Assembly: GCA_947564305.1 (NCBI GenBank)
Contig: CANOBT010000058.1
Coordinates: 1-30,717 of the forward strand
DNA from: an uncultured Lachnospiraceae bacterium
GTDB taxonomy: Bacteria; Bacillota_A; Clostridia; Lachnospirales; Lachnospiraceae
Direction of reading: 5' to 3'
Length of the DNA: 30,717 nt
The notes beneath the pieces were generated by a model. It was not told the DNA's origin. It worked only from the letters and a program-made list of their open reading frames with translations, and did no database searches. The stretch's first letter is position 1; each line of letters opens with the position of its first letter. Below are positions 8,563 through 15,423 of the stretch, in pieces. The translations under genes and the position numbers were made by a program.

Positions 8563-9268
8563 CCGCAGACCAGTAGGTAATGATGTTGTCTATGCCGGAT
8601 TTTGGGTGCGTTTGGCCGCATATTTTCTGGACAGCGTGCTTGTGTTTTTCATGCTGCTGCTCGTCAGGCTGGCATTGTCAGGCGTTATGTCTATTATGCG
8701 GGGAACTGTGCTGGGAGGAAATATTTTATTTCATTATACTTTGAAGGATATTGTGTTATACTTGGCACAGGTGTTGTATTTTATCCTGTGTACCCGATAT
8801 ACGGGGACGACGGTTGGAAAAAAGGCTTTGAATCTCCGGGTAATTAATGCGGATGGCAGTACGGAATTGGATTTTTTGAATGTGGTGTATCGAGAGACCG
8901 TGGGACGATTTTTGTGCAGCTTACCGATGGGAATTGGATATTTTATCGCAGGGCTGGATAAAGAGAAGCGTGGAATTCACGATATGTTGTGTGATACTCG
9001 TGTGGTATATGCTAAAAAAGTTAAGATATATCCGGTATATTACCCGCCCATGCCGCCCGTGCAGGGACCTATGACTCAGCCAGGAAGTATGCCACCGGTG
9101 AGCACTGGAATGCCAAATCAGCCAGGCCTATACCGGATGGTGCCGCCGAAGGAGCAAAACCTACATCCTTCACGGGAAAATGTGTTTGAGGAGAAACAGG
9201 AGAATTCAGACAAAGAAGGAAAACCATATTCAGGAATAGAAGAAAAAGAGGATTCTAACAGATCATGA
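8543..9268 (+). CDS. RDD-family membrane protein
   Basis: A small integral membrane protein of unknown specific function, 241 residues. The RDD domain (PF06271) covers about 18-155 with the signature stretch RLAAYFLDS, transmembrane segments near 30-50, 65-90 and 120-140, and the conserved [11 protein letters not shown]. Family members have been linked to ion or metabolite transport, but nothing here identifies a substrate. The C-terminal 80 residues are proline-rich ([13 protein letters not shown]) and then highly charged, probably a disordered cytoplasmic tail. The start overlaps the end of sppA by 20 bases, and the stop overlaps the queA ATG in an ATGA, so the three genes are likely translationally coupled. 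Confidence 0.85.
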   Translation: MQNNYDNRRPVGNDVVYAGFWVRLAAYFLDSVLVFFMLLLVRLALSGVMSIMRGTVLGGNILFHYTLKDIVLYLAQVLYFILCTRYTGTTVGKKALNLRVINADGSTELDFLNVVYRETVGRFLCSLPMGIGYFIAGLDKEKRGIHDMLCDTRVVYAKKVKIYPVYYPPMPPVQGPMTQPGSMPPVSTGMPNQPGLYRMVPPKEQNLHPSRENVFEEKQENSDKEGKPYSGIEEKEDSNRS

Positions 9269-10287
9269 AACGACAGGATTTTTATTATGAATTGCCGGAA
9301 GAATTGATTGCGCAAGATCCCCTTGAGGATCGTTCCAGCTCCAGGCTGCTTGTACTTGACAAGCGGTCTGGGGCTGTTTCCCATCATGTATTTAAAGAGA
9401 TTACAGATTATCTTAAAGCGGGTGATTGCCTGGTGGTGAATGATACAAAAGTCATCCCGGCGCGGCTCATTGGTTCTAAGGTGGGGACAGACGCAAAAAT
9501 TGAAATTTTACTGTTGAAACGAAAAGAAAACAATGTATGGGAGACCCTTGTAAAGCCAGGAAAAAAGGCAAAGCCTGGGACGAAAATCAGCTTTGGGGAT
9601 GGAATCCTTGTGGGAGAGGTTTTGGAGATTGTAGAGGAAGGAAACCGCCTAATCCAGTTTTCATACGAAGGAATTTTTGAGGAAATACTGGACCGTCTGG
9701 GACAGATGCCCTTACCGCCTTATATTACCCACCAGTTAAAAGAGCGGGAGCGGTATAACACGGTATACGCAGCTCATGATGGTTCAGCGGCAGCGCCCAC
9801 TGCCGGATTGCATTTTACGCCGCAGCTATTACAGGAGATTGAAGAAAAAGGTGTGGATATTGCAAGGGTGACACTCCATGTGGGGCTTGGGACCTTCCGG
9901 CCTGTGAAGGTGGATGAGATTACGGAGCATCACATGCATTCGGAATTTTATCAGATCAATGAAGAGGCAGCAGATAAAATCAACCGCGCAAAGGAAAAAG
10001 GACGTATCATCTGTGTGGGGACTACAAGCTGCCGTACTATTGAGTCAGCTTCGGATGAGACCGGCCGTATCAAGGCAGGAAGCGGTTGGACGGACATTTT
10101 TATTTATCCGGGATATCGTTTTAAGATGCTGGATGGCCTGATTACGAATTTTCATTTGCCGGAGTCTACTCTGATTATGCTTGTGTCAGCCCTTGCAGGG
10201 CGCGACCATGTGATGAAGGCATACGAAGAAGCTGTGGAGGAGCGATATCGTTTTTTTTCATTTGGGGATGCGATGCTAATTGTGTAA
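9265..10287 (+). CDS. queA: S-adenosylmethionine:tRNA ribosyltransferase-isomerase
   Basis: Transfers and isomerises the ribose of S-adenosylmethionine onto preQ1 in tRNA, making epoxyqueuosine at the wobble base of GUN anticodons. The 340 residues are the standard length. The family N-terminus ([14 protein letters not shown]), [26 protein letters not shown] and [10 protein letters not shown] are all present. The ATG overlaps the RDD-gene stop by four bases. The tgt gene that is often next to it is not in the window; instead queA ends this cluster, and the toxin-antitoxin promoter follows with no clear terminator between. Confidence 0.96.
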   Translation: MKRQDFYYELPEELIAQDPLEDRSSSRLLVLDKRSGAVSHHVFKEITDYLKAGDCLVVNDTKVIPARLIGSKVGTDAKIEILLLKRKENNVWETLVKPGKKAKPGTKISFGDGILVGEVLEIVEEGNRLIQFSYEGIFEEILDRLGQMPLPPYITHQLKERERYNTVYAAHDGSAAAPTAGLHFTPQLLQEIEEKGVDIARVTLHVGLGTFRPVKVDEITEHHMHSEFYQINEEAADKINRAKEKGRIICVGTTSCRTIESASDETGRIKAGSGWTDIFIYPGYRFKMLDGLITNFHLPESTLIMLVSALAGRDHVMKAYEEAVEERYRFFSFGDAMLIV

Positions 10288-10295
10288 AAAACGGT

Positions 10296-10346
10296 TTATA
10301 TGCACACACTATGTTGACAGTGTAAAGCTATTAGCATATAATTATA
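10296..10346 (+). promoter_or_regulatory. Consensus promoter with overlapping palindromes (toxin-antitoxin operator)
   Basis: TTGACA (10314-10319), a 17-base spacer and TATAAT (10337-10342) form a perfect consensus promoter. TATAATTATA (10337-10346) is a palindrome over the -10 box. TTATATGC (10296-10303) and GCATATAA (10334-10341) are inverted copies bracketing the promoter. ACACT (10306-10310) and AGTGT (10319-10323) flank the -35 box. RelB/DinJ-type antitoxins are known to repress their own promoters, so these are good operator candidates. Confidence 0.7.
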
Positions 10347-10367
10347 CATAAATGGAGGTGCATATTC

Positions 10368-10646
10368 ATGTCAGCAGTTACAAATTTGAATATACGGACG
10401 GAGAAGGCAGTTAAAGAAGCGGCAGAGAGTATCTTTGCAGAATTGGGATTGAACATGACTACGGCTGTTAATATATTTTTAAAGCAAACGATTAGGGAAA
10501 ATGGTATACCATTTTCTCTAAAATTAAATACACCGAATGAAATAACAATGGCAGCTATAGCAGAAGGAAGGAGAATCGCTTCTGATCCAAACGTGAAAGG
10601 GTATACTAGCCTAAGCGATTTAAGGGAAGCATTGGATGAGGTATGA
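10368..10646 (+). CDS. RelB/DinJ-family antitoxin
   Basis: Antitoxin of a type II toxin-antitoxin pair, 92 residues. The N-terminal half has the RelB/DinJ ribbon-helix-helix pattern (LNIRTEKAVKEAAESIFAELG, followed by TTAVNIFLKQTIRENGIPF), which would bind DNA as a dimer. The C-terminal part would wrap and neutralise the toxin. The start follows GGAGG. It overlaps the toxin gene by 11 bases, the usual coupling in such operons, and is driven by its own strong promoter. Expected regulation is autorepression through the palindromes upstream, possibly conditional on toxin level. The family match is clear, but naming it dinJ or relB specifically would go beyond the evidence. Confidence 0.9.
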   Translation: MSAVTNLNIRTEKAVKEAAESIFAELGLNMTTAVNIFLKQTIRENGIPFSLKLNTPNEITMAAIAEGRRIASDPNVKGYTSLSDLREALDEV

Positions 10647-10911
10647 GGTTAAATTCACAGGTCAATTTAAGAAAGACTTAAAGTTGGCCAAAAAACAGGG
10701 GAAAGATATTGATAAGCTTTTTCATGTGATTGATATGATTGCTGAAGGGATGCAGCTTGATAAAAAATATCAGGATCATGGATTAAGTGGCAATTATGTT
10801 GGATGCCGAGAGTGTCATGTTGAGCCAGATTGGCTGTTGATATATGAAGTGATGGATGAGGTATTGGTATTGATGCTCTATCGAGCTGGCAGCCATTCAG
10901 AATTGTTTTAA
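10636..10911 (+). CDS. YafQ/RelE-family mRNA interferase toxin
   Basis: Ribosome-dependent endoribonuclease toxin of the YafQ branch of the RelE superfamily, 91 residues. Residues matching the YafQ active site are present: H48 in DHGLSG, H61 in ECHVEPDW, D65, H87 and the terminal F91. YRAGSHSELF is the typical C-terminus. The catalytic set appears intact, so the toxin is probably active. It begins inside the antitoxin gene and has no separate promoter. The hybrid kinase starts 60 bases later on the same strand, so read-through from the TA promoter into the kinase is possible. Confidence 0.9.
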   Translation: MRYEVKFTGQFKKDLKLAKKQGKDIDKLFHVIDMIAEGMQLDKKYQDHGLSGNYVGCRECHVEPDWLLIYEVMDEVLVLMLYRAGSHSELF

Positions 10912-10971
10912 GCAGTATTCGGATGAGGGTTTTTGACTGAATAATTAATGATGGCACAGGAGGATATTGAG

Positions 10972-13791
10972 ATGTACCATTGTCATGTTCATTTCTACTT
11001 AACAGGCCGACACCGTAAACTATTTGATATGATAAAAGAAATGTCTCCGCTGGAACATTTTACTCATGAATTTTCAGAAAGTGAAAAACCAGATGCGGGG
11101 CTGGCATTTAAGGCGGATGTGATTTTGGCCGATTTACAGGGACTGGATGAGAGGGAAGCGCTGCGTATCCTTCTTTCGGGTAAGAAAAAAGAAACGGAAC
11201 TGATTCTGCTTGCAGATAAAAACCAGATTCTGCTTCTGACAGATTATTTGCCGGAGCTTCAGGATATCTGGACACAGCCTATGTCAGAGGAGGAGATTCG
11301 CTTCCGTTTTCTACGGTGGCAGCAGGCCTGCAAGAGAGAGAAGGATTCTTGGCAGAACAGTCAGTTTTTTGAGACCGCCATCAATCATATTCCGAATCTC
11401 ATCTGGTATAAAGGGAAAAATGGCATCCACTATAAGGTCAATGACAGTTTCTGTAAAACAGTGAATAAAACAAAGCAGCAGGTGGAGGGAAGCAATCATG
11501 CTTATATCTGGGATGTAGAGTGTGAAGACCCTGCATGTATCGAATCTGACCGTCAGGTGATGACGGAGGAAAGAACTTGTATATCTGAGGAAACCATCCA
11601 GACCGGGGAGGGACCAAGACTTTTAACGACATACAAATCTCCGCTGTATGATTTGGATGGAAGTGTCATGGGAACCGTAGGGGTGGCCATTGATATTACA
11701 AAAGAACGTGCCTATGAGCAGGAGATCATTCAGAAAAATCACACTCTTGAGACCATATTTACCACTTTGGACTGTGGAATCATGTGCCATTCGATTGACG
11801 GCTCACGTATTTTGAGTGTCAACAGGGCGGCGCTTAAGATTCTAGGATATAGTTCCCAGGAAGAATTAATGTCAGAAGGCTTTCAGATGATTGCATCGTC
11901 AGTTATGGACGAGGACAAGGAGAAGCTTAGGGAATGCATCACACAGTTGAAGAAAGAAGGGGACTGTGTCAGTGTGGAATACCGTGTACAGCATAAAGAC
12001 GGGGAGATTCTACACGTTATGGGAAACGTCAAACTCTTAAAAGAGAACGGAGAGCTCTTTTATCAACGTTTTCTTTTGGACTGTACAGCTCAGAAGATAA
12101 AGGAAAAGAAGAGAGAAAGACAGCAGGAGGAACTGGTCCATGCATTGAGTATTGACTATAGTTTTGTCTGTTTTTATGATTTGGATACAGGGAATGGGAA
12201 AACACTTCGGGCAGATGATACCAGCCAGATGCTGGATGTGGTTTTCGCAGAGGGGCTTTCCTACACAGAAAGTATGGAACGATATATCACAGAGTTTGTC
12301 TATGAGGAGGATCGGGAAATGCTGCGGCAGGCTTCCTCCAGAGAGAATCTCTATAAGGAATTGGAAGAAAATAAGCTGTATCATGTAAATTACCGTGCTC
12401 TTATAAACGAGGAGATGAAATATTTCCAAATGAAGGTCGTCTGTGCGGGTGCATGGGAGGAGGATCATGGGATTGTCCTGGGCTTTTGCAGTGTGGATAA
12501 GGAAATCCGGAAGGAAATGGAGCAGAAAAGCCAGTTGGAGGATGCGCTTTTACAGGCAAACAGGGCAAACAAGGCAAAAAGTATTTTTCTTTCTAATATG
12601 TCCCATGATATCCGGACACCAATGAATGCAATCGTTGGTTTTACGACTCTTGCACTCAATCATATAGAACATAAAGATCAGGTGGAGGAATATCTGAAAA
12701 AGATTATGACATCAGGAAACCATCTTCTGAACCTGATTAATGACGTCTTGGATATGAGTCGTATTGAAAGCGGTAAGATGCATTTGGAAGAGAAGCCGTG
12801 CAGCCTGTCTGAGATTATCTGCGGACTGCGTAATATCGTGCAGGCAGACGTTCATGCAAAGCAGTTGGAATTGTACATAGATACTGTGAATATTCGGAAT
12901 GAGGATATTTATTGCGATCAACTTCGGCTGAATCAGGTGCTTTTGAATCTGCTCAGCAATTCTGTGAAATATACCTGTGCAGGCGGCAGGATTGATATGA
13001 GGGTCATAGAAAAAACAGGGGCGCCCAGGGGATTTTCGGATTATGAATTCCATATCAAGGACACGGGTATCGGAATGAGTGAAGAATTTGCAGCGCGTAT
13101 TTTTGAACCGTTCGAAAGAGAAAAGAATACCACTTTAAGTGGAATCCAGGGAACCGGACTGGGGATGGCAATCACCAAAAATATTGTAGATATGATGAAT
13201 GGTTCCATTGGAGTCAAGACAAAGCAGGGGGTCGGTACGGAATTCTGTGTGTCCTTCCGATTCCGTCTGAATTCTGATATGAATGAAACTCAGGAATTAT
13301 CTCAAGAGATGCACAGTGGGGAACAGACGGCAAAGGAAGACTGGAATCACTGTGAAGATAAGAAAGAGTCAGAAGAAAATGGATCTGTAAATGGAGCATT
13401 GGAATCGGATACCGGACGTATTTTACTGGCAGAGGATAATGAACTGAATCAGGAAATTGCCCAGGCAATTCTGGAGGATGCAGGGTTTGAGATTGAGATT
13501 GCAGGAAATGGCCAGATTGCCGTGGATATGCTGAAGCAATCTGAGCCAGGATATTATCAGTTAATACTTATGGATGTGCAGATGCCGGTGTTAGATGGCT
13601 ATGAGGCTACAAAAAAGATTCGGAAACTGGAGAATCAAGAGCTGTCATCCATCCCCATCCTCGCTATGACTGCCAATGCCTTTGAAGAAGACCGGCAGGA
13701 AGCGCTGAGATGTGGGATGAATGGACATATAGCAAAACCTATAGATGTAGAAAAGTTACTCGAAGCCCTGGAGAAAATCCTTAAGATATAA
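10972..13791 (+). CDS. Soluble hybrid histidine kinase (degenerate REC, PAS repeats, HisKA, HATPase, REC)
   Basis: A phosphorelay sensor kinase with no membrane segment, so it senses a cytoplasmic signal. An ATG at 10948 is possible, but AGGAGG at 10958-10963, eight bases before the ATG at 10972, gives 939 residues. The N-terminal 115 residues look like a degenerate receiver domain (ADVILADLQ with D54, without the usual acidic pair). PAS domains follow at about 132-245 and 255-375, with a PAS-like stretch at about 395-510. HisKA has SNMSHDIRTPMNAIVGF (phospho-acceptor H545). The ATPase domain has an N-box (LLNLLSNSVKYT), DTGIGM and GTGLGMAI. The C-terminal receiver has AEDNELNQ and LMDVQMPVLDGYE (D868). 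No response regulator gene is nearby. The last 36 bases overlap the nitroreductase on the other strand. Confidence 0.92.
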   Translation: MYHCHVHFYLTGRHRKLFDMIKEMSPLEHFTHEFSESEKPDAGLAFKADVILADLQGLDEREALRILLSGKKKETELILLADKNQILLLTDYLPELQDIWTQPMSEEEIRFRFLRWQQACKREKDSWQNSQFFETAINHIPNLIWYKGKNGIHYKVNDSFCKTVNKTKQQVEGSNHAYIWDVECEDPACIESDRQVMTEERTCISEETIQTGEGPRLLTTYKSPLYDLDGSVMGTVGVAIDITKERAYEQEIIQKNHTLETIFTTLDCGIMCHSIDGSRILSVNRAALKILGYSSQEELMSEGFQMIASSVMDEDKEKLRECITQLKKEGDCVSVEYRVQHKDGEILHVMGNVKLLKENGELFYQRFLLDCTAQKIKEKKRERQQEELVHALSIDYSFVCFYDLDTGNGKTLRADDTSQMLDVVFAEGLSYTESMERYITEFVYEEDREMLRQASSRENLYKELEENKLYHVNYRALINEEMKYFQMKVVCAGAWEEDHGIVLGFCSVDKEIRKEMEQKSQLEDALLQANRANKAKSIFLSNMSHDIRTPMNAIVGFTTLALNHIEHKDQVEEYLKKIMTSGNHLLNLINDVLDMSRIESGKMHLEEKPCSLSEIICGLRNIVQADVHAKQLELYIDTVNIRNEDIYCDQLRLNQVLLNLLSNSVKYTCAGGRIDMRVIEKTGAPRGFSDYEFHIKDTGIGMSEEFAARIFEPFEREKNTTLSGIQGTGLGMAITKNIVDMMNGSIGVKTKQGVGTEFCVSFRFRLNSDMNETQELSQEMHSGEQTAKEDWNHCEDKKESEENGSVNGALESDTGRILLAEDNELNQEIAQAILEDAGFEIEIAGNGQIAVDMLKQSEPGYYQLILMDVQMPVLDGYEATKKIRKLENQELSSIPILAMTANAFEEDRQEALRCGMNGHIAKPIDVEKLLEALEKILKI

Positions 13792-14496
13792 ACTTACAGA
13801 GCGGCTCATCTCTCTCGAAAAATCAGAGTTGTATTTCCGATTGCAGAATTCACGGACCCAGGTATCATACCCCTTTTCACCGGCTTTATAGGAGAGCATA
13901 TCGGATAACTCCTGGCCGGAAAGAGGTTGGTACGTATTTTCTTGAACAAGATATTTTTCTTCGATACGCTGCGGCTTTTTCCGCGCCTTCTGTTGTTCGG
14001 TGGGATAACCGAATACCAGAAGCGCGGCAGGAAATACATAGGTGGGGAGGTTTAATGTGTCCCGCATCTGTTCACAATTTTCCATCACATCGCCAATGTA
14101 ACAAGAACCGATCCCAAGGCTTTCGGCAGCAGTGACCGCATTCTGCGCGGCAATCAATGCATCATTGACTGCCAGTAAAAAATCACCGGCACCGGGCTTG
14201 CGGGGATTGCATCCGGCGAAGGAAAAGGCGTCATACCATTTTTTACAGTCAGCACAAAATACGAGCACCAGTTTGCCTTTGGCAATAAAAGGCTGATGGT
14301 CGCAAAGGTCCGCAAGGCGGTTTTTTAAGTCCTGGTCTGTCACATCCAGAATCGTATATAATTGTTGATTGCCTGCGGTGGGAGCCATGGCTGCAGCCGT
14401 AATGATGGCAGCTTTTTCTTCCTGCGTAATTTCTTTATCTTCATAAGCTCTTACTGATTTTCGTTTCGCTAATTGTTCTAGTATCTGATTAGTCAT
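13756..14496 (-). CDS. Nitroreductase-family FMN oxidoreductase
   Basis: Likely an NAD(P)H-dependent FMN flavoprotein of the nitroreductase family, in an NfsA/FRP-like arrangement, 246 residues. The N-terminus has the family RKSVRAYEDKEI (FMN phosphate contact), then APTAGNQQLY and a GIGSCYIGDV segment. The physiological substrate is unknown. The frame is open upstream to 14796, but that part is antisense to the HAD gene's frame and meaningless. The ATG at 14496 has an AAGGAGG behind it and gives the standard family start. It lies 56 bases after the HAD phosphatase. Its 3' end runs 36 bases into the kinase gene on the opposite strand, leaving no room for a terminator between them. Confidence 0.88.
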   Translation of the reverse strand: MTNQILEQLAKRKSVRAYEDKEITQEEKAAIITAAAMAPTAGNQQLYTILDVTDQDLKNRLADLCDHQPFIAKGKLVLVFCADCKKWYDAFSFAGCNPRKPGAGDFLLAVNDALIAAQNAVTAAESLGIGSCYIGDVMENCEQMRDTLNLPTYVFPAALLVFGYPTEQQKARKKPQRIEEKYLVQENTYQPLSGQELSDMLSYKAGEKGYDTWVREFCNRKYNSDFSREMSRSVSLYLKDFLQGFE

Positions 14497-14503
14497 GATG
14501 AGA

Positions 14504-14540
14504 CCTCCTTGTATTTGTAACCAATCTGCTTTGCAGATTG
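14504..14540 (-). other. Hairpin leader of the nitroreductase gene
   Basis: CAATCTGC (14522-14529) and GCAGATTG (14533-14540) form a perfect 8-base stem with a 3-base loop. On the minus strand the hairpin is followed directly by GTTACAAA, then TAC and the AAGGAGG ribosome site. The same arrangement precedes the HAD gene at 15208-15241. Confidence 0.55.
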
Positions 14541-14552
14541 ATTGATATGTTG

Positions 14553-15200
14553 TTAAACACCTAACATCCTGCATAATTGAGAAATGTTTTGAATCCGATA
14601 TGAGGCGTCCGGAACCTCTCCAAATCCATATTCGGCAAAAATGAATGGAATCTGCGCTTCCTTGCAGGCATCCGCATCTCCTAATGTATCTCCCACATAC
14701 ACGACCTGTTCCAGATGGTTTCTCTCCATCAGCAGACGGATGGTCCGGCCTTTGGAAACGAAGGTTTCCCCAAAACAGAGGTGGTCTTTGACACAATCTT
14801 TTAATCCGGAGGCTCTCAGAAAAAGTTCAATATATCCACACTGACAGTTGCTTACAATATAGAGACTGTATTTTTTTGACAATGTGTGAAAAGTCTCAAT
14901 TACACCATCGTAAAGGACACCGGGATGTGCTTCTAAATAGTCATTTTCGTAAGCGTAGCAGGCATCCATGATCTGGGCTTGTTTTTCCTCGGATAAGGAG
15001 GGAAACAGTGCGTTAGAAATCTCTGTCATTGTCTTTCCGAATAATCTGCGCAGGTCCGAGGCATCCACCTGAATATCCAAATCTGTATTTTCCTGTACTG
15101 CACGGGTCCAAACCTTTGCAGCCTGCTCCGTGGAATCCCACAGGGTTCCGTCCACATCAAATATAATTCCATCTAAATGTGTAAATATTTCTTGATTCAT
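14553..15200 (-). CDS. HAD-superfamily phosphatase (phosphoglycolate phosphatase-like)
   Basis: A cytoplasmic HAD hydrolase, 215 residues, acting on an unknown small phosphorylated metabolite. Motif I is FDVDGTLWDS with the nucleophile D15 and acid/base D17. Motif II is VSNCQ, the motif III lysine lies in FVSKGRTI, and motif IV is VYVGDTLGDADAC. The helical cap between about residues 20 and 90 is the C1 type seen in phosphoglycolate phosphatases and beta-phosphoglucomutases. The start follows AAGGAG. It is the first gene of a two-gene minus-strand unit with the nitroreductase and is divergent from polA. Phosphoglycolate itself is only one possible substrate. Confidence 0.87.
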   Translation of the reverse strand: MNQEIFTHLDGIIFDVDGTLWDSTEQAAKVWTRAVQENTDLDIQVDASDLRRLFGKTMTEISNALFPSLSEEKQAQIMDACYAYENDYLEAHPGVLYDGVIETFHTLSKKYSLYIVSNCQCGYIELFLRASGLKDCVKDHLCFGETFVSKGRTIRLLMERNHLEQVVYVGDTLGDADACKEAQIPFIFAEYGFGEVPDASYRIQNISQLCRMLGV

Positions 15201-15207
15201 ATGAATT

Positions 15208-15270
15208 CTCCTTATATTTTGTAACTACTTGCAGCGCAAGTGATTACCAGCTTACGTGCCATCTGTAATC
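15208..15270 (-). other. Hairpin leader of the HAD phosphatase gene
   Basis: ACTTGC (15227-15232) and GCAAGT (15236-15241) form a stem with a 3-base loop. GTAA (15221-15224) and TTAC (15244-15247) extend it past two unpaired or wobble positions. A second pair of arms, GATTAC (15242-15247) and GTAATC (15265-15270), could form an alternative fold with part of the first. On the minus strand GTTACAAA, ATAT and AAGGAG follow, matching the nitroreductase leader. Confidence 0.5.
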
Positions 15271-15324
15271 AACCATTTTCTACTATACCACATCTTGTGC
15301 AGGAAAGGGAAAGAAAAAACTGCT

Positions 15325-15352
15325 TTTAAAAAGATTTCTTTTAGTGTATACT
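15325..15352 (+). promoter_or_regulatory. Possible polA promoter
   Basis: TTTAAA (15325-15330), a 16-base spacer and TATACT (15347-15352), preceded by TG, give a good -10 and a weak -35 box. The leader to polA would be about 65 bases. A TATAGT on the minus strand (15087-15082 plus 200, that is 15287-15282) could serve the HAD gene but lacks a convincing -35 box. Confidence 0.45.
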
Positions 15353-15423
15353 ATCATGTGTGATTTGGAAAAAGTTGTGAGATTGCAGTGGCGCTATGCG
15401 CTATTTTAGAAGGAGAAAACCCG

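Noticed and set aside
10912..10971. The short gap behind the toxin as a mobile-element junction
   Set aside because: No transposase, terminal repeats or target-site duplication could be found around the toxin-antitoxin pair.
14497..14796. A 100-residue N-terminal extension of the nitroreductase frame
   Set aside because: It runs through the HAD gene in another frame, has no ribosome site, and an AAGGAGG sits right before the family-typical start at 14496.
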